Part shown: piece by piece, positions 49,714-63,760 of the stretch
How positions within the stretch are numbered: position 1 is the stretch's first letter
Layout: each line of letters starts with the position of its first letter
DNA from: Platynereis dumerilii
Lineage: Eukaryota > Annelida > Polychaeta > Phyllodocida > Nereididae
NCBI GenBank assembly: GCA_026936325.1
Contig: JAPTHN010000023.1
Location: 7,547,686 to 7,611,685 of the forward strand
DNA: 64,000 nt
Direction of reading: 5' to 3'
Translations under genes and position numbers: made by a program
The notes under the pieces: generated by a model
What the model was told of the DNA's origin: nothing
What the model saw: only the letters and a program-made list of their open reading frames with translations
Databases searched by the model: none

Positions 49714-51109
49714 GAAGAAAAGGGGTAGGGAGAGGAGATGGATTTTGACATCTCTCAGTAACAGGAAAAGAAAAGACAAGAGCTTTAGGAATCTAAAGTT
49801 GTATGTGTAATTTGTCATAATTCGAACTCAGAGTAAGCAATTGTAAATCTAGAAGCCCATTCTACTCCCTCTGAGCATAGAAGCGAATTATTTGGCCAAG
49901 CTCTGAGTTCCAGATGGATCTAAAAAGCTGCAAAGCACAATAAAAAGATGATAGCTAAACAATTACACTCTGTGTAATGCACAGGAACACGAATGCTCCA
50001 CAGTGACTCGATATATTAGCACAAGATTTGCTGGCGGACATGAAATATTGAAGAAGATCAATGATCAGAAAACAAGCAGTCCCTTAGCATGAGAGGCAGT
50101 GTTATCAAAACACAACGTTATCACGTTCTCGCGTGAGTTGACTGGAGAATCCGCCAGATATTGACTCGGCCAAGTGCCATCACGACCAGTAATTGCTGCC
50201 CCCAGCTGATCAATCAAGCGTAAACCCCACAAAGGTTGCTTGTTTTACCTCCTTTTCGACATGGTTTTACTTGATCTGTTCAACTAAGCTTGACTGGTTT
50301 TGTACCATGAGCACTTTTGCTGGTAGGGTGCTTTGCAAGTCGTTGTATTGTGTAGTTGTCATCAGTTGTCAACTGGTAATCATAGGTGTTTTACAGAAAT
50401 AGCAAAAACCATGGCACCAAGAAATAGATGAGGGAAATTCACATTTCTAATATTAGTTTTGTGTCAAATGACCTGAGCAATTTCTCCTACTTCAGTGGTG
50501 TTCTCACTAAAGAGGGTTGCTCAATTTTGAAAGATCACCCATTTTCCCAAGATTGCTTCAGTGGCGTTCTCTGTTGTCAGCAAAAATGTTGCTCATTGTT
50601 ATTAAGTTGTTATTTTCCAATATTTCCTGTTTGTTACCATGTAGTACATGGCATTAACTCACCTTTACTGCTCCTACAGCAATTTGTACTATAGCACCTG
50701 ACTGAGCATTTTAAAGGTGTGGCCTCTTGCTCACTCAGTGGCTCTTAGTGTAGAGAGAGCAGGAAGTCCTTGAATCCCTTGATCCGGTGCACTGGATGCA
50801 ATCCCATCAGTTGAAGCAATGAGACCTCTTAGTCAGATGAGTGCAGGGGAGACAAGGGATTGAGACTAGCAGTTGAAGACAAGGGATTGAGACAAGAGAG
50901 GGAGACAAGGGAGTGGCCAAATGAAGGAGAGGTGAGGCGAGAGGAAGCCACTGACATCACCAGGTTGTTGGAGATAGAGCCGGAGTTCTGATGGTGTAGA
51001 AATGGAGCGGAGAATGGGAAGCAACTTGGTGGAGGGGAGTGCCCTGACAAATCGAGTTAGGAAGCTGGCAAAGCACCTGGGACAAGTTGTGGACTGGCTA
51101 AAACAACAA

Positions 51110-51235
51110 CTGTGGGCAAGGTGAAGTCAACTGGAGTCAGTCAACAGGATTCAGTCAACTGAAGTTAGTCAACTGGAGGCATCAATTTGAGGCATCAATT
51201 TGAGCATCCTGGGGAGGCCAACTGGAGGCCTGGGG
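51110..51235 (+). repeat. Imperfect short tandem repeat
   Basis: Repeated AGTCAACTGGAG/AGTCAACAGGATT units, then GAGGCATCAATTT twice. Nearby, 51606-51652 is a 20 bp duplication built on ACTCACAATATGAGTCTCAC. Confidence 0.65.
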
Positions 51236-54200
51236 TGAGGATTTCATGGCCCACCAAACACATCTAGATGGCTGTTTCCTCAGGAGCAATAAGCACCGCT
51301 GGCAACCAACTGAGTAATACCAAAGATCTCATAGTTGGTAAGACGTCTCACTCTGGCTAACCATTGAGACTCACTGGAGATGTAATGCTGCTTCTGTTGC
51401 ATCCCTTTTAAAGATATCACTGTACTCATTGCAGTAGTACAAGCTAATGAGAAGTAATAGTCGAATTCATTACATCAACAGCTTAGTTGCTTGTTGGGAT
51501 GTGCACTTGCTCATATTCTGAGTTTCTTGTGCTGAAAGTCGTGTTTGAGTGACAGGTAGGGAGCAGTGGCCATTCCACTAAAAAGGCTCACATCCTCAAC
51601 ATGGCACACTCACAATATGAGTCTCACACTCACAATATGAGTCTCACACAGGTTGTTTACTTCAGTTACATGTCTTACCACTCTAAAATGTCTCTGATAA
51701 TCCTGCAGACCAGCAGACCCTACACAGCCAACAGGCATACAGGCAGGCAACACAACCTTAATTTGACACTTCGTCACAATTTCTTTACAGCATCCTTACC
51801 CTTGACTGGCTTCCTTTCATCCATAGCTTATTATACCAGCAGTTGTCAAAGCCTGAGTCCAATAATTCTGGGATATGGCAAGATCCAGCCTAAGCCCCAT
51901 GTCTGATTTATGCTTGCTTGAACTTTCATGGAAGTTTGAATTATGAATCAAGAAAGCCTTGGCTGGACCATTGTGGCTTTTCGTGTCATCTCCCATATTG
52001 TTTTCTGCCTGAGTAACACTGCACAATCACCAGTGGCATATATGAGTCTTCACATTGTTGGTTGTGAACATGGCTTGCTGTATATAATGTTCTGATATTG
52101 TGTAGGAAATGTGCAGAGATTGTGTAGAATTTGCAAACGTCTCTCACTTATATCTGTGTCTCAGGTCATATGAAGGCCCTCCCACTGAGCAGGCTGTCAA
52201 TCTGCACCCAAACAACCCATTATTGCAGCCCAAGTGGACTGCCTTTTCTCAAGTTTTCTATTATTATTGGACAATAAATGCTCGATTCTGCATGTCTTGT
52301 CCATGCTTTGGACAGACTGGGGCAATGATATAATGTTATTCTGATATTTGACACCTTTCTGTATCAACAAAGACACTGTATCTTTGGTACCAAGAAACTT
52401 TCAGAATCCCAAATGAATGTATTTATCCCCAAAAGCCAATGTCTAGGAGTTATGTTGTATATGGACTGACAACTCCCTTTTTGATTTAATTTATAATCAA
52501 TTGCATATTCTACAATGAGGTTGTAGGAAAATGTGTGACCATGAATATATTCAGCGTCCTGTCTGTTGCCAAATTCAATGAGCATCAATGCAAAATGATT
52601 ATCAATGTTTTTTGTACAATAATTGCCCTATTCTGAGAAGGTAACAGTTAAATGTGTGGAGCAAAAACAGTTCACTTCGAAACTTTTAGTGGTGAATTGC
52701 CTGACAGTGAATAGTTGTGGGATTCCTTGAGGCCAGATGATGGCTTCAACTCAAGTTGAAGTTGTGCTTATTTTTATAACTGATGGACGTGGCCCAAGCA
52801 TTGTGGGCTGGCAATTGTTGATTTGATTTGATTGTAAATGAACCTGCCAAGTGAGGACACCCTCCTTCAGTGTGGTCTGTCGAAGCTGCTCAGATGGACA
52901 GCTGGATGAGCAGGCATTTCTGCCTTTGATTCTCTCACACAACGGAGCAATTAAAGTGAAGTATTTTTGCAAGAGGCTAAAAAGAGGCCTGAATGAGACC
53001 TGAATGAGGCCAAAAGGAGACCTAAAAGAGGCCAAGTGATTTGGACTCCGGGTTTGGACTTCATGGACCTCCAATGTCCTTCACGGACAGAACAGGAAAG
53101 GTTTTGATGAGACCCTTCTGGGAGGGTTTGCAAAAGGGTGATTATTAAATTAGGACTTTACTCGGCAAATGCAAGTGCATGGGGGCCCATTGGAGCCATT
53201 TGCAGGCCAGAGGGCTCAGTGTTGGGGGTGAGGGGGCTCAATCAGCCTAAGTGAAATAAGGTTTGTGTGATGAGAATTGTACATTTGCTTGGGGCAAACT
53301 GGCCCATTGTGTGACTTGGGGGTTGTGTGCTCAGACACAGCTTCAATTCTTGGCAGTTTTTGGCCATTGTACATTGGCTGACACAGGCTATAGGTGGCAG
53401 CAAATAACAAAGGTGACAAATGAAGGGCAGACAAGGAGCCAGATCTGCTGCTTGTCTAAGGATTACCAGGATCAACAAGATACACAGGATCTGCCAGATT
53501 TACACAGAGATGAGTGCATTCTTTGCAAGCATGGCAAACCTAAGCCTGGCCCACTCAGTGGGCTCAGAGAAACACAGAGAAACACAGAAGTGCACAGAGA
53601 GTGTATTATGTGTTCACGGATCTGCAGGGTTGGCCTTCATTGGGACAGGGCTCTCTGAGCTTCTCTGCATGAATACAGCAATTGCTGCTCAAAACATATG
53701 TTAACAATCGGCTACATGGCCTGCTGGAGAGGTGCAATTGTGAATTACTGAAGTGTAGAATTGGTGTTTGTCTGTCAGCCCCCTGGAAGCATTGTACCCC
53801 AATGGCCCCATAGGCCTTTGCCCCTGGGGCTCATGGCCTCAGCTTCATAGTCTCAACTGCCTTCAACTCTTTGCTCCCAGGAAGTGAAGGGGTGGCACAG
53901 GCTTAGGCTGCTGACTGTTCAGATGAACAGCCAATATGTAGTACATACAACTTAGCCAACAAGTTTTTTAAAGTTTGCTAATAGGTCAACAAGTTTGCAA
54001 CATGAAGTCCTGTTGATTGATCCTCACTTTGAGAATATAATAGGCCTACATTTCAGAGTAAAACACAATTATGCTTTTATACATAAACTGAGAAAAAAAA
54101 AACAACGACTAAGTATGAATGTTGAGGCAGCATTGTAAAAAAAAAAGTAGCTCTCTGTGCTTTCCCACAAAAAAAAAGATTGAAATCGTACTGATTTTCT

Positions 54201-54894
54201 GGACATAGGCCTATAATAAAAGTTTTTTACAACTGTGAACTTGACATTTGCTTTGTGATATATATTTTTATACCATTTACAAATAATCATACAAGTTGTC
54301 AATAACCATACACATCAAACATTCAATTTGAAAATATGTTTAATTTCTTTCATTTTCTTTCATTCATCTATCAAATTACGTTTCTTCAGAAAACATAATT
54401 ATGGGCCTAACATTAGTGCTTTTATTTTGGAAAAAAAAAATTATAAATTATTTCTATCACTATTGATTTCGCTTTTGAAATTATTATTTGAAGGAAATAT
54501 TTACTCAGTCATAGACAAATAAATCTTATAAAGAAAGCCATACAGTACTTGCAGACAACTGTTTATGTCTGGATGTGCACTATGTTGCTACATTTTGTAA
54601 CATGGCTACATTTAAGTTACATTATGGCAAAAAAAGTTGTATCTTGATTAGTTACTGATCTCTTTGTTATACCATTACATATTATCATAAAGCAGTCTAA
54701 TTAATGCTATTTGCTTCATATTGAAAGTGGTGAGGTTGCTACAAATAGTAGAATCACGCAACATGTTTTGCAATATGTTTTGGCGCCAAAATCTCCCCAG
54801 ACTTTGACCATTGTTTTGGTGACGTCACCTCTTTTACTGATAAGACCCCTTTTGTCATGGACTGGCTCATATTATATTAAAGACCTGTAAGTCT

Positions 54895-55275
54895 GATAAC
54901 AAGTTTGCTTGGGACTTTCCCAACAAGTTTGCCTACATTACATAGGCCTATGTTTCCCCATACGTTTTCTCATGGTATTGCAGTGCAGTTTACCCATAAG
55001 TTTGCCAAGAAGTGCAAATTTGCCTAGAAGTCTGCCTACAAGTTTGCCAACAAGTTTTCTGACACTTTTGCTAGCTGTAAAAAAAAGTCTGTATGGCAGT
55101 GCAGTGTGTCCATAAGTTTGCCAGCAAGATTGCCTGGAAGTCAATGGGCACCTACAAGTTGGCGAACAAGCTTGCTTACATCTTTTTCCACAACTATTAC
55201 CAACAAGCTTGGTCGTGACTTTGCCAACAAGCTTGCTCTAGACTTTGCCTACAAGTTAGCCAACAAGACAGTAGT
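54895..55275 (+). repeat. Degenerate ACAAGTTTGCC repeat
   Basis: About 17 imperfect copies of (A/C)(A/C)AAG(T/C)TTGCC(T/A)A spaced 12-30 bp. The lysine/leucine-rich frames through it are artefacts. Confidence 0.7.
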
Positions 55276-58200
55276 TTGCAAACATACAGGTGAAGCAAGA
55301 CAGACCCCAGAAAGGGGAGCACAGAGCCTGCCAGAGGTATATCCATGTGATGGCTTGTCCCCTGCTATTGCTGGCATCCGAATGCATCCTTCATCTGCAT
55401 GGGGCACCATGGGGAACCCCTCAGTATCATCAGCTTCCTCATCTCTCCCCGCTTCCTCCCTGCTTCCTCCCTCATCACCTGCTGCTCCGCATCTTCACCC
55501 CGCAGTTTCAACTTCACTCTCAACTTCACACTTCTTCGCTTTTTTCCCCCTCTCTTCAGGCGCTTCACAAATGACGCAGGTTGTCTGTGTGCGATTTACA
55601 ACTGTTGCACGGGTTATACAGATATGTAATATGTTGATACAGCTTGTGTTCTCAATCAATATAAATCGGCGTTAATATCGAAAAAAAGGCTAAAGGCTAA
55701 CATCTTGGAAGTGGGATAGAAAGAAATTGGAAGAAAATGATTTCACCATAATGAATACCTGCTTTTAAAGTATAATGAAGTTGATTTTTCACACCATCTG
55801 CCCTCTTCTGGAATACAAGGATAAGCGTAAACCTTGTTCACTGCGGTTGTCACCGAAGAAGAAAACCAACTTATTTGTTTGTAAATCAGAAATAGCGTAT
55901 GCTCAGTTTGTAACACGACAGGCTTCAAATCACCGAGTCGCGGGTTTCATTTACGCTCTGGGTGGGTCACATGAACCTATATTGGGCAGCAGTTTCAATC
56001 ATCCTTTGAATCATTGCTGAGCGTTTACTCTTCAAGTCCCCATTTAATTAGTCTACCACAGTCTACAAAAACAGGGCATAAAACCCAATTTGTCCATCTG
56101 TGGATCCTTCGGAGCAGCATAGCACAACATGCAGTCACTGTTCCTTAATTTATATCTTTATTAAAGTTAGCTACACTGAAGATATCTTAGAATCAGACAG
56201 ACCTGGCAGCTCTTGGTGTATCAAGTCCATACAATACTTCATAATATAAAATAAATATGGCATAAATATCACAAGTCAGTCTTACATGTACTTCGTAACT
56301 TTTGAAAGTTGTAGGTTCGTCTACAGTATTTCTATAGTGTGGATTTCAGTGAAGCAATAGCTTGTCAAAATAAAACTGTTACTGGCTCCAGCTCCCAATG
56401 TCATTCATCTTGCAATTGCCAATCTTAATTGCAAGTTTGTTTGAAAGAATCACAGCTGATTTCCCCCACAAGCTGTTAAATGTACTGTGAACAGGCTACC
56501 CACAGAAACAATACATCAATTTCCCTTGCCAGCCTTTTTCACAGCAATTAATCAAACCAGCAATTTAATGGCATCACACCTTAATACTCTGCTGGGAGGT
56601 TTATTCAGACTTCATTCAGTTCTGAAAACCATTTGGAAAAGCCTTTAACAAAGCCTAACCAGGCAGAAATTCCACTAATAACATATTCTTAACATTTTGC
56701 TACATATAAGAAAATGTGGTCGACCTAACGTTTTTCTGTAATTTATTATTGCAATAAAGCAGTAAATAATTTCTTTGATATACTGAAATTATAACCTATG
56801 GAATGACAAGGATGATAGACTTTTTATGAAACGTTAAATTTGATAAACTGCATGTAAAAAAATGTGTAGATTTTAATTTCCTTTTACCAAACCAGTCACA
56901 CAAAGACACACGAAAATTGTAATGGACAAATGAAAATTGATATAGAATTTTACTAATTTTAGAAGGACAAAGATGTACATAATTTTACCTGGGACACTTC
57001 CAATAATGTCTGATATTCAATCTATGATCACAGGATTTCACACATTGAAACTTCAATAATCAGGGGATAAAGACAGGATTAATTAATATATTATACGGTT
57101 GTTTGTAAATATTATGTTAGGTGAGAATTGAAAACATTTAGAAAACAAGTAACACAAAACAACACAACTCCGCGCACCAGTTAGCAGGGCTGTGAAAAAT
57201 GTGAATTTCGGGGCAATGAATAATAAGATGACAATTTCCGTTATTATAAACGCCATTTCTTTAAAGACAGATGACGATAACGCTTAAAAAATATGCTATT
57301 TGTCGATGGTGCCACATAGATTTGCATTTTTTTCGAAATGTTGTGCCATCTTCCAAAATTTCCTTTGAGATTAAAAAAATTCTAGGCAATGATATGCCCA
57401 TACTCCTCACTTTTCTAGCCATGTTTCTTAGTGGTTTTTATTTGTGAAAATTCAATGCTCAATGTTCTCAATTACAATGGTAATTAAAGGTATCAAAAGT
57501 CTTGAAAACAACAATGTCAGAGATTTTGGCAGTGAAAGCATTTTACCATTCCTCATAATCATTACTATGATAATAGCTGCCCCATCAGACCCAAATGCCA
57601 ACCTCGTAAAATGATGTCTTTTTGAAGAGGAAAAATGAGTACAAAAATTAGTGCAAACCACTCTTATCGCATAATTCAAGAGGAAAATGCATTAACATCA
57701 TAGCATAAGGGGAGAATGCTTTACTCATTGCTGTGATGCATGAGGTGGCAGCTAAGATGTGAGGGGAGTGAGCAGGGGAGTCTGACAGAGGCATTAGCAG
57801 TGGAGAAGTCGTTTTCCACTCCACTTCTTACGAGTAATTAATCCTTTCAAGTTCCTGTGCTCTCCTATACTGCTTCCAAGCTTGTTGGCCAATCTTGGGA
57901 GGGGTTGTTCTTTTTAGACATTCTCTTTCCAGGGTCCAGACATAAAGAGATGTGATGACATGTCTGGATGATTATTTTTGCTTGCAATATATATTATCTG
58001 GTCATATTTTCATGGTACCTGCAATGTCTTGCATAAGTTTGGACATCATCCAATTTCCAATGATGATCCTATATGTATTTTTAAAAGTTAGTGTCTCAAA
58101 TTTTTAACATCATACCTATAGAAATATATATATTTTAGATTCATGTGTGCATGATTATTCAGAGGATTTGTAACTGAATGTCATGTATTCAATGCCATTA

Positions 58201-61200
58201 TGGAGACAGGACAAAATAATAATAAAATGCCCTGGTTTTCTGATTGTCGAGGGCAACCACATCCTTTGGCCCCTGGCCCCCTGTGATGATCCTGATGGTA
58301 GCTCCAATGCAATTGACCCACATTTCAACTGATTTTGATGTCGAGATCCATCTCTTCAATATTTGGGTGACCATTCTGAAAACATATGACGACTGTAAAA
58401 TCAAAGATTTTGTGATGTGCTTGACTAAAAAAAGTCATTGTCATGAACCTGAACACGTGACGAACATGTTCGACATTGTTCGTTTTGGGATCGAAAAGAG
58501 ATGAAAAGTCTGCACCATTAAACTGGTTTAATGTCGCTTGTGAGGCCACACATTTCAACCCCTGACACCATACTTAATAATCATTTTTCATCAATTAAGG
58601 GATTCATAGCTTGTGTAACACTAATTCATTTCCTTTGTCCATTTTAGGTGTTATTGCCTATTTGGTGACCTCAATGCGAAGCAAGCCAGATTAGCGTGGA
58701 GATGCCATTAGATCCTACAGTGTCCCCTGTCAGCATCAGCTGGCTGGCAATGGGATATTTACCATGCATCAGCATGCACCACACTATAGCATTGTGCTAA
58801 ACATTGTCTTGCATTGCCTAGCATAGTGACTAGGCAACTGAGTCTGTGTCTAGTGACTCTAGGCAATAGATTATTCATTTAGTTATCAGGATCGTTACCC
58901 CTTGTCCCTGCAAATTTCCAGGCGTGGAATGACAAGTAATGGAGGTGTGCTGGGGATGGCCTTGCTTGCCAGTTGCTCCTCCTCTGCCAATTAGCCCTCT
59001 GGGGATTAGGCTGTCCTGTGCTTTTCCTGGGCTACCCTTGCCCCATGTGATGCTATGGGGGTGCTATGGGTATGCTGACTGCAGTCTGGGGTGACTGTCA
59101 AACCCTTCTGCCCATCAATGATCTCACAAACTGACAGCTGACTCAAGTGACTCAGGCTGGAATTGCTGTAAATCTTACCAAATGTGTTTATCCGATCAGT
59201 TCCATAAAATCACCATTGATCACCATAGTCTCTGCAAAATCCCTCTTCCGAGCTCCGGTGAGCTTTTCCGGATTCCTCAAGTCCACCAATACCCGGGATG
59301 GATTAGATTGTCAGATTATGACACTTTGTACTTCAGCGTGTTTAATTGTTTCCCTTTTTCTTGATTTTTCTCTGTCAATTTCAAATCTTATTCAAATTTG
59401 GAAATTAGATTCAAATATCAGTCGTAAATCTTCATCAATTTGCATTGTGACAACCTGAAGTTAGCTGGAGCAGATTATATTGGAAAGAATCTGATTAAAG
59501 ATGGGGAAACAAGTGAGAATATAGGAAACATCACAATACAGATTTAGTTTTGCTTCCAGTAGCCAATCTTCCTACAAGCAGTACAATAATTCTGCAAGTT
59601 ATTTGAATAGAACCAGGAGAATCATTTACACATGTTTCGGATAGTAGGACGCATGTGTATAAATTTACATTGGACATGACCCTGTGACCTAGACATTGTA
59701 GACAATGCAAAGAGGTGTAAATGACTTCATGTTTTATTAGTTTATTAGAATAAACACTAAAGGAATGAGATCCTCGTGCCAATGTGGTAAATTTGATTGA
59801 AACTTTTAATGTGTGCTTCTCAGAATGTTGAATTATATAGGAAGCCAAATAGTGTAGGTTAAGAAAGTTTGCATTGTAAAGTAGATTGGTGACTGTTGAA
59901 AGGAGAAGGCTGTGGGAGAAATGAGGTAGTTCCTGAAAGATGTGTACATTTGTGTCAATTGTGGGGAGTAGCAAACATGACTGGTGTTTATTAAACATTA
60001 AAGTGAAGGATATAAGCAATCTCTGATCCATTTCCTTGGTCTTGAGCAATGCCTGAGTCATTGCAGTTTATTAACGAGGCGTTAAAAGCAAATAGAAAAT
60101 GAGAAATTCCAAGGAGTCCCAAGGAATCAAGAGATCTTTGAGGAGTTTTGCATTTGTTTAAATCATTTTAAGATTGTTGAGGTCAGGATTGTGGTTATTC
60201 GTGGGCACCACATCGCACTTCTGACACCTTCCTGCTTGGAACTGCTAAGGAATTGCATCACTTGCTATTATTGCATCAGGAGGTGGCTAGTGGTCTATAG
60301 TAACCTACACACACAGTCAGACTGACCTACTGCTGCTTTCTCCAGGTTGTTTTTGTCGTTTGCTTTGTTGGTCGTTGTGTTGTTGTGAGAAGGTTGCTTT
60401 GTTGGTTGCTGACCAACCAGGGTTACCAGGGCAACAGGGGGCCAGTCCACAAGAATGGCAGTTGCCCACCGGGTCCCACAAGGTTCCAGGCTAAAGACAT
60501 TTTAATTTGTGTGCAGTCCCACAGCACACTAAATGAGCGTGCCCCTCAGAAAGGACTTAGACAGGCACAATGTGGCTTTCAAAGGCCCCCTGCCCTTCTG
60601 TCAATTTGCTGATGAATTACATTCGCACCTGAATTAACGCTGTACTTAACGGCAGTAAACTTGAACACAAAGCCCTGACAAAAATGCTTGAACAAGTGCT
60701 TACATTTGCAGGCTCAGTTTCATTCAGTTGCTAAGTTGTATTGAATCTGTCCAAACACTCCAAACATCTTAAGAACCTGGATCACTCTTTACTGGACCTC
60801 AAAAGGTTAGCCTTAAAATGTCACCCGTAACAACCATCAATTATTGAAATATCCACATAATCTCTATTTTATGACCTCCATAAAATTGCTTGATGACACG
60901 CCTGTCCAGTATTTCATGTCTCCAATGGCTTCCGACCTCTCATCTCTCTTCCTTTGACTTGCTCTTGACTTTGCATTTGACTTGCCTTTGACTATCCATC
61001 GACTATAACTTGTCCGCCTCTTGAGACGTTTACATTTATCGCTGAAAAATTCCCTTGCTCAATTGTTCGCGAGATGATAACCCGAATCTCCACTCGAAAA
61101 GGGCGTTGCCATGGCTCCATCATATGCAGTTTGTGTGAGAAAAACTTAATTTATGATATAATTCTTAACCATTCAAAGGTTTATGAAAAGCCAAATTTTT

Positions 61201-61272
61201 TTCATCATTTTGCAATCATATGATAAGCGAGCTTCAGAACTTAGATAAAAGTGTGTTAACAACTTACCAATT

Positions 61273-61504
61273 CAGGATTCCCACACATTTTTACAACAAC
61301 ACTTCCATAACTTTTCTGTGACTCCCAATGACCAAATTTTGGATTTTCCATTGGTCAACAAACCAAATGCTATAAACACAGAAATTCGATAAATTTTAGT
61401 GCTAATAGTTGTCAATATTTGAATTTTCCATGAATATTCAAAACTTGATTTTCCATGACTTTCATGACCAACATTTTTTCCATGACTTAGATATGGGAAC
61501 CCTG
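61273..61504. mobile_element. Possible hAT-type MITE
   Basis: Left end CAGGATTCCCACAC and right end, in complement, CAGGGTTCCCATATC, with ATGACTTTCATGACC-type sequence inside. The termini recall common hAT ends. I could not find an 8 bp target duplication, so the call is tentative. Confidence 0.5.
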
Positions 61505-63129
61505 CAAATACAAATGACAAAGCCCCTCTTCCATACAAAATGTTCTGTATTGCTTGTCTTCTCTATGTGTTTTTGACAAGCTTGTTGAAGCTATTAGGCA
61601 TAACTGACATACTTTTGTCAGTGTGATCAGTCAATTAGAATAGAATAATCACACGTTTAGCGTCCAATAACTCCTGTGTCTATAATCAGCCTATCAGCCT
61701 TGGGATTTGGTCAACCCAAAAAGCAATACCCCCTTTTGTTAGACCTGACTGGCTCTTTTGCATGGAGATCATTGATTGGGGTTAGATGTCTAAATGCCTC
61801 TTCAAAGTGCCATGGCTGTCTTCATCTTGAACAACATTGTTTCGCACTCCCCTTGTCCTTTGGCTCTGTTGCATCTCTTGTGCTGCTGCATGGTAAAACT
61901 GTAGTGTAAGTCGAATACTCCGCAGACAACTAGTTGTACCTCTTTATCTGGCTGATAACGATTCTCACCAAAGTTTGATTGAACAGCATACTGTATGATA
62001 CAGCATTAAAGGAGACCCTAATTATAGGCCTAACTAATATTAGATCAACGAGCGTTAACGTTAAAAACTGTCGGTTAGCGGCTCAGCGCCAACAATACAT
62101 TTTCTTGTCAAGAGACATCACACCTAAACAAAACACTGCTTTGTGTCCAGAGAAGGACAGTAGACCAAAGCAAGGACAGTGTGAGCTGGGCATCAGGTTC
62201 TCTGTTGCAGTTAATTTTCAATAACATGGTAATAATTACTTACGACGAAGTTCAGCGACTTTACGTAACTGTTTTGCAGCAACTTTACGACATTGTTGCA
62301 GAAACTTTTGTGGAATTGCCTGTACAGTGTTCAAAGCTTTGGAAGCAAGAACATCAGGCAAGAACATCAGGCATGCCTGGAGCACCAGCCGAGAGCAAAT
62401 TGGGCAAAAGAACAAAGGGAGGGTGCTCACAGAAGAGAATAGCTTGGAGCAGCTAAGATGGCACGTGACAAGCCAATTAGCTGTGATTGGACGAGACGTG
62501 AGTCATCCGTTCCATTCAACTCTCTTCATCCCCTTAGATAACACCTCTTCAATAGCCTCTGACCCTCAGTGGCCTGGTCACCCCTTTGGTCACCCTTTGG
62601 TCACTTCTAGCCTCTTCTAGCCACTTCTAGCCTGTCTTTGGTCGGTTTGGAGTCCTTTGGACACTCTGTGACAGGCTAATTGTGTCTGACATGCCTCTTG
62701 CAGTTAGTGATAGGCAACTAGACAAGGTGCTTTGTAATAAGAGCTTGTTACAACCCCCAAGGTGTGCAAAACATGTGGCCTACATGTGCACCTCTAGACC
62801 TCCTGCATTGACAGAGAAATGAGCAAGATGTGTGTGTTACAATACTCATCTTTCTCAGCAATCCATTTGTCTGACCTACCTGCCCCAGGTGCCTGCCTAA
62901 GGGTTCGTGTTGAGATGATGGCGGGTTCAAGATGTTTCTTGGGTCATGCATGAATATATGATCTTCCTGTATCCAGTTCCATACTCCGTAAAGGGTAGGC
63001 CTACATGTAATTGATGTAAAGTTTATATGACTTGACTGAGATATCATAAAATCAGCTGTTCTGTGTTATACACCGATCCTTTCGAAAAAGTAAGTTGCAA
63101 GACGAAAAACAGTAGCGGAATAGGACCTA

Positions 63130-63760
63130 CATGTGTCCTATCTTGCATTGGGAGAGAAATTTTATTTAGCTGTTTGTACAGTCCATCAAATCAGCAATGA
63201 GATCAGTGGCCCTGTTGATACCAAGTTGACTAGAACTAAGTCTGGGGTTGCGCTGTAGTGCACTTTTGTGATGTCACATAGGTAGATATCTGGCCAAACA
63301 TCGGTCCTCTGCTTGACGTGACAAACTGCTCTCCCTGCATGCTTTGTAAAGCCTTACAGTTTGTCAGATCTGGCATTGGAACAGAAATTTAGCAGTTTCT
63401 ATAGCAAAAATGAACACCATGACATTTGTAGTTTTGGCTGATAGATTGACTAAAACTAAGTCTCGAGTGGCGCTGCAGTGCACTTTTGTGACGTCATCAC
63501 TCAATGTGTGTCAGATTGGCTGCATCACAAATGTCAACATAGTGCAAAATTGGACATAACGTAAAATCGGACTAAAACGGCATCAAAACATCGCAAAAAT
63601 GTGACATTCATATTACGAAAAAGCTAAGCTACACATATGTAAGTGTATTTCTACTGTAGGACTGCTGGTTGCTGAGATATCTGGCCAAACGTCTGTCCGC
63701 TGCTTGACGTGACAAACTATAGTGGGCCGTACTGCCATCGGGCAGGAAGGAAGTTTTCAG
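63130..63760 (+). repeat. Two to three diverged copies of a roughly 220-390 bp repeat
   Basis: GATATCTGGCCAAAC plus TGCTTGACGTGACAAACT occurs near 63284 and 63675. ACTAAGTCT plus GTGCACTTTTGTGA(T/C)GTCA occurs near 63237 and 63455. Related ATTGG(G/A)A-AGAAATTT stretches occur near 63148 and 63375. No gene is seen; 63761-64000 is likewise without one. Confidence 0.7.

Noticed and set aside
59531-60061. 176-codon open frame on the minus strand
   Set aside because: No domain, signal or conserved motif recognised, and composition is that of the AT-rich intron; a chance frame is likelier, though conservation was not tested.
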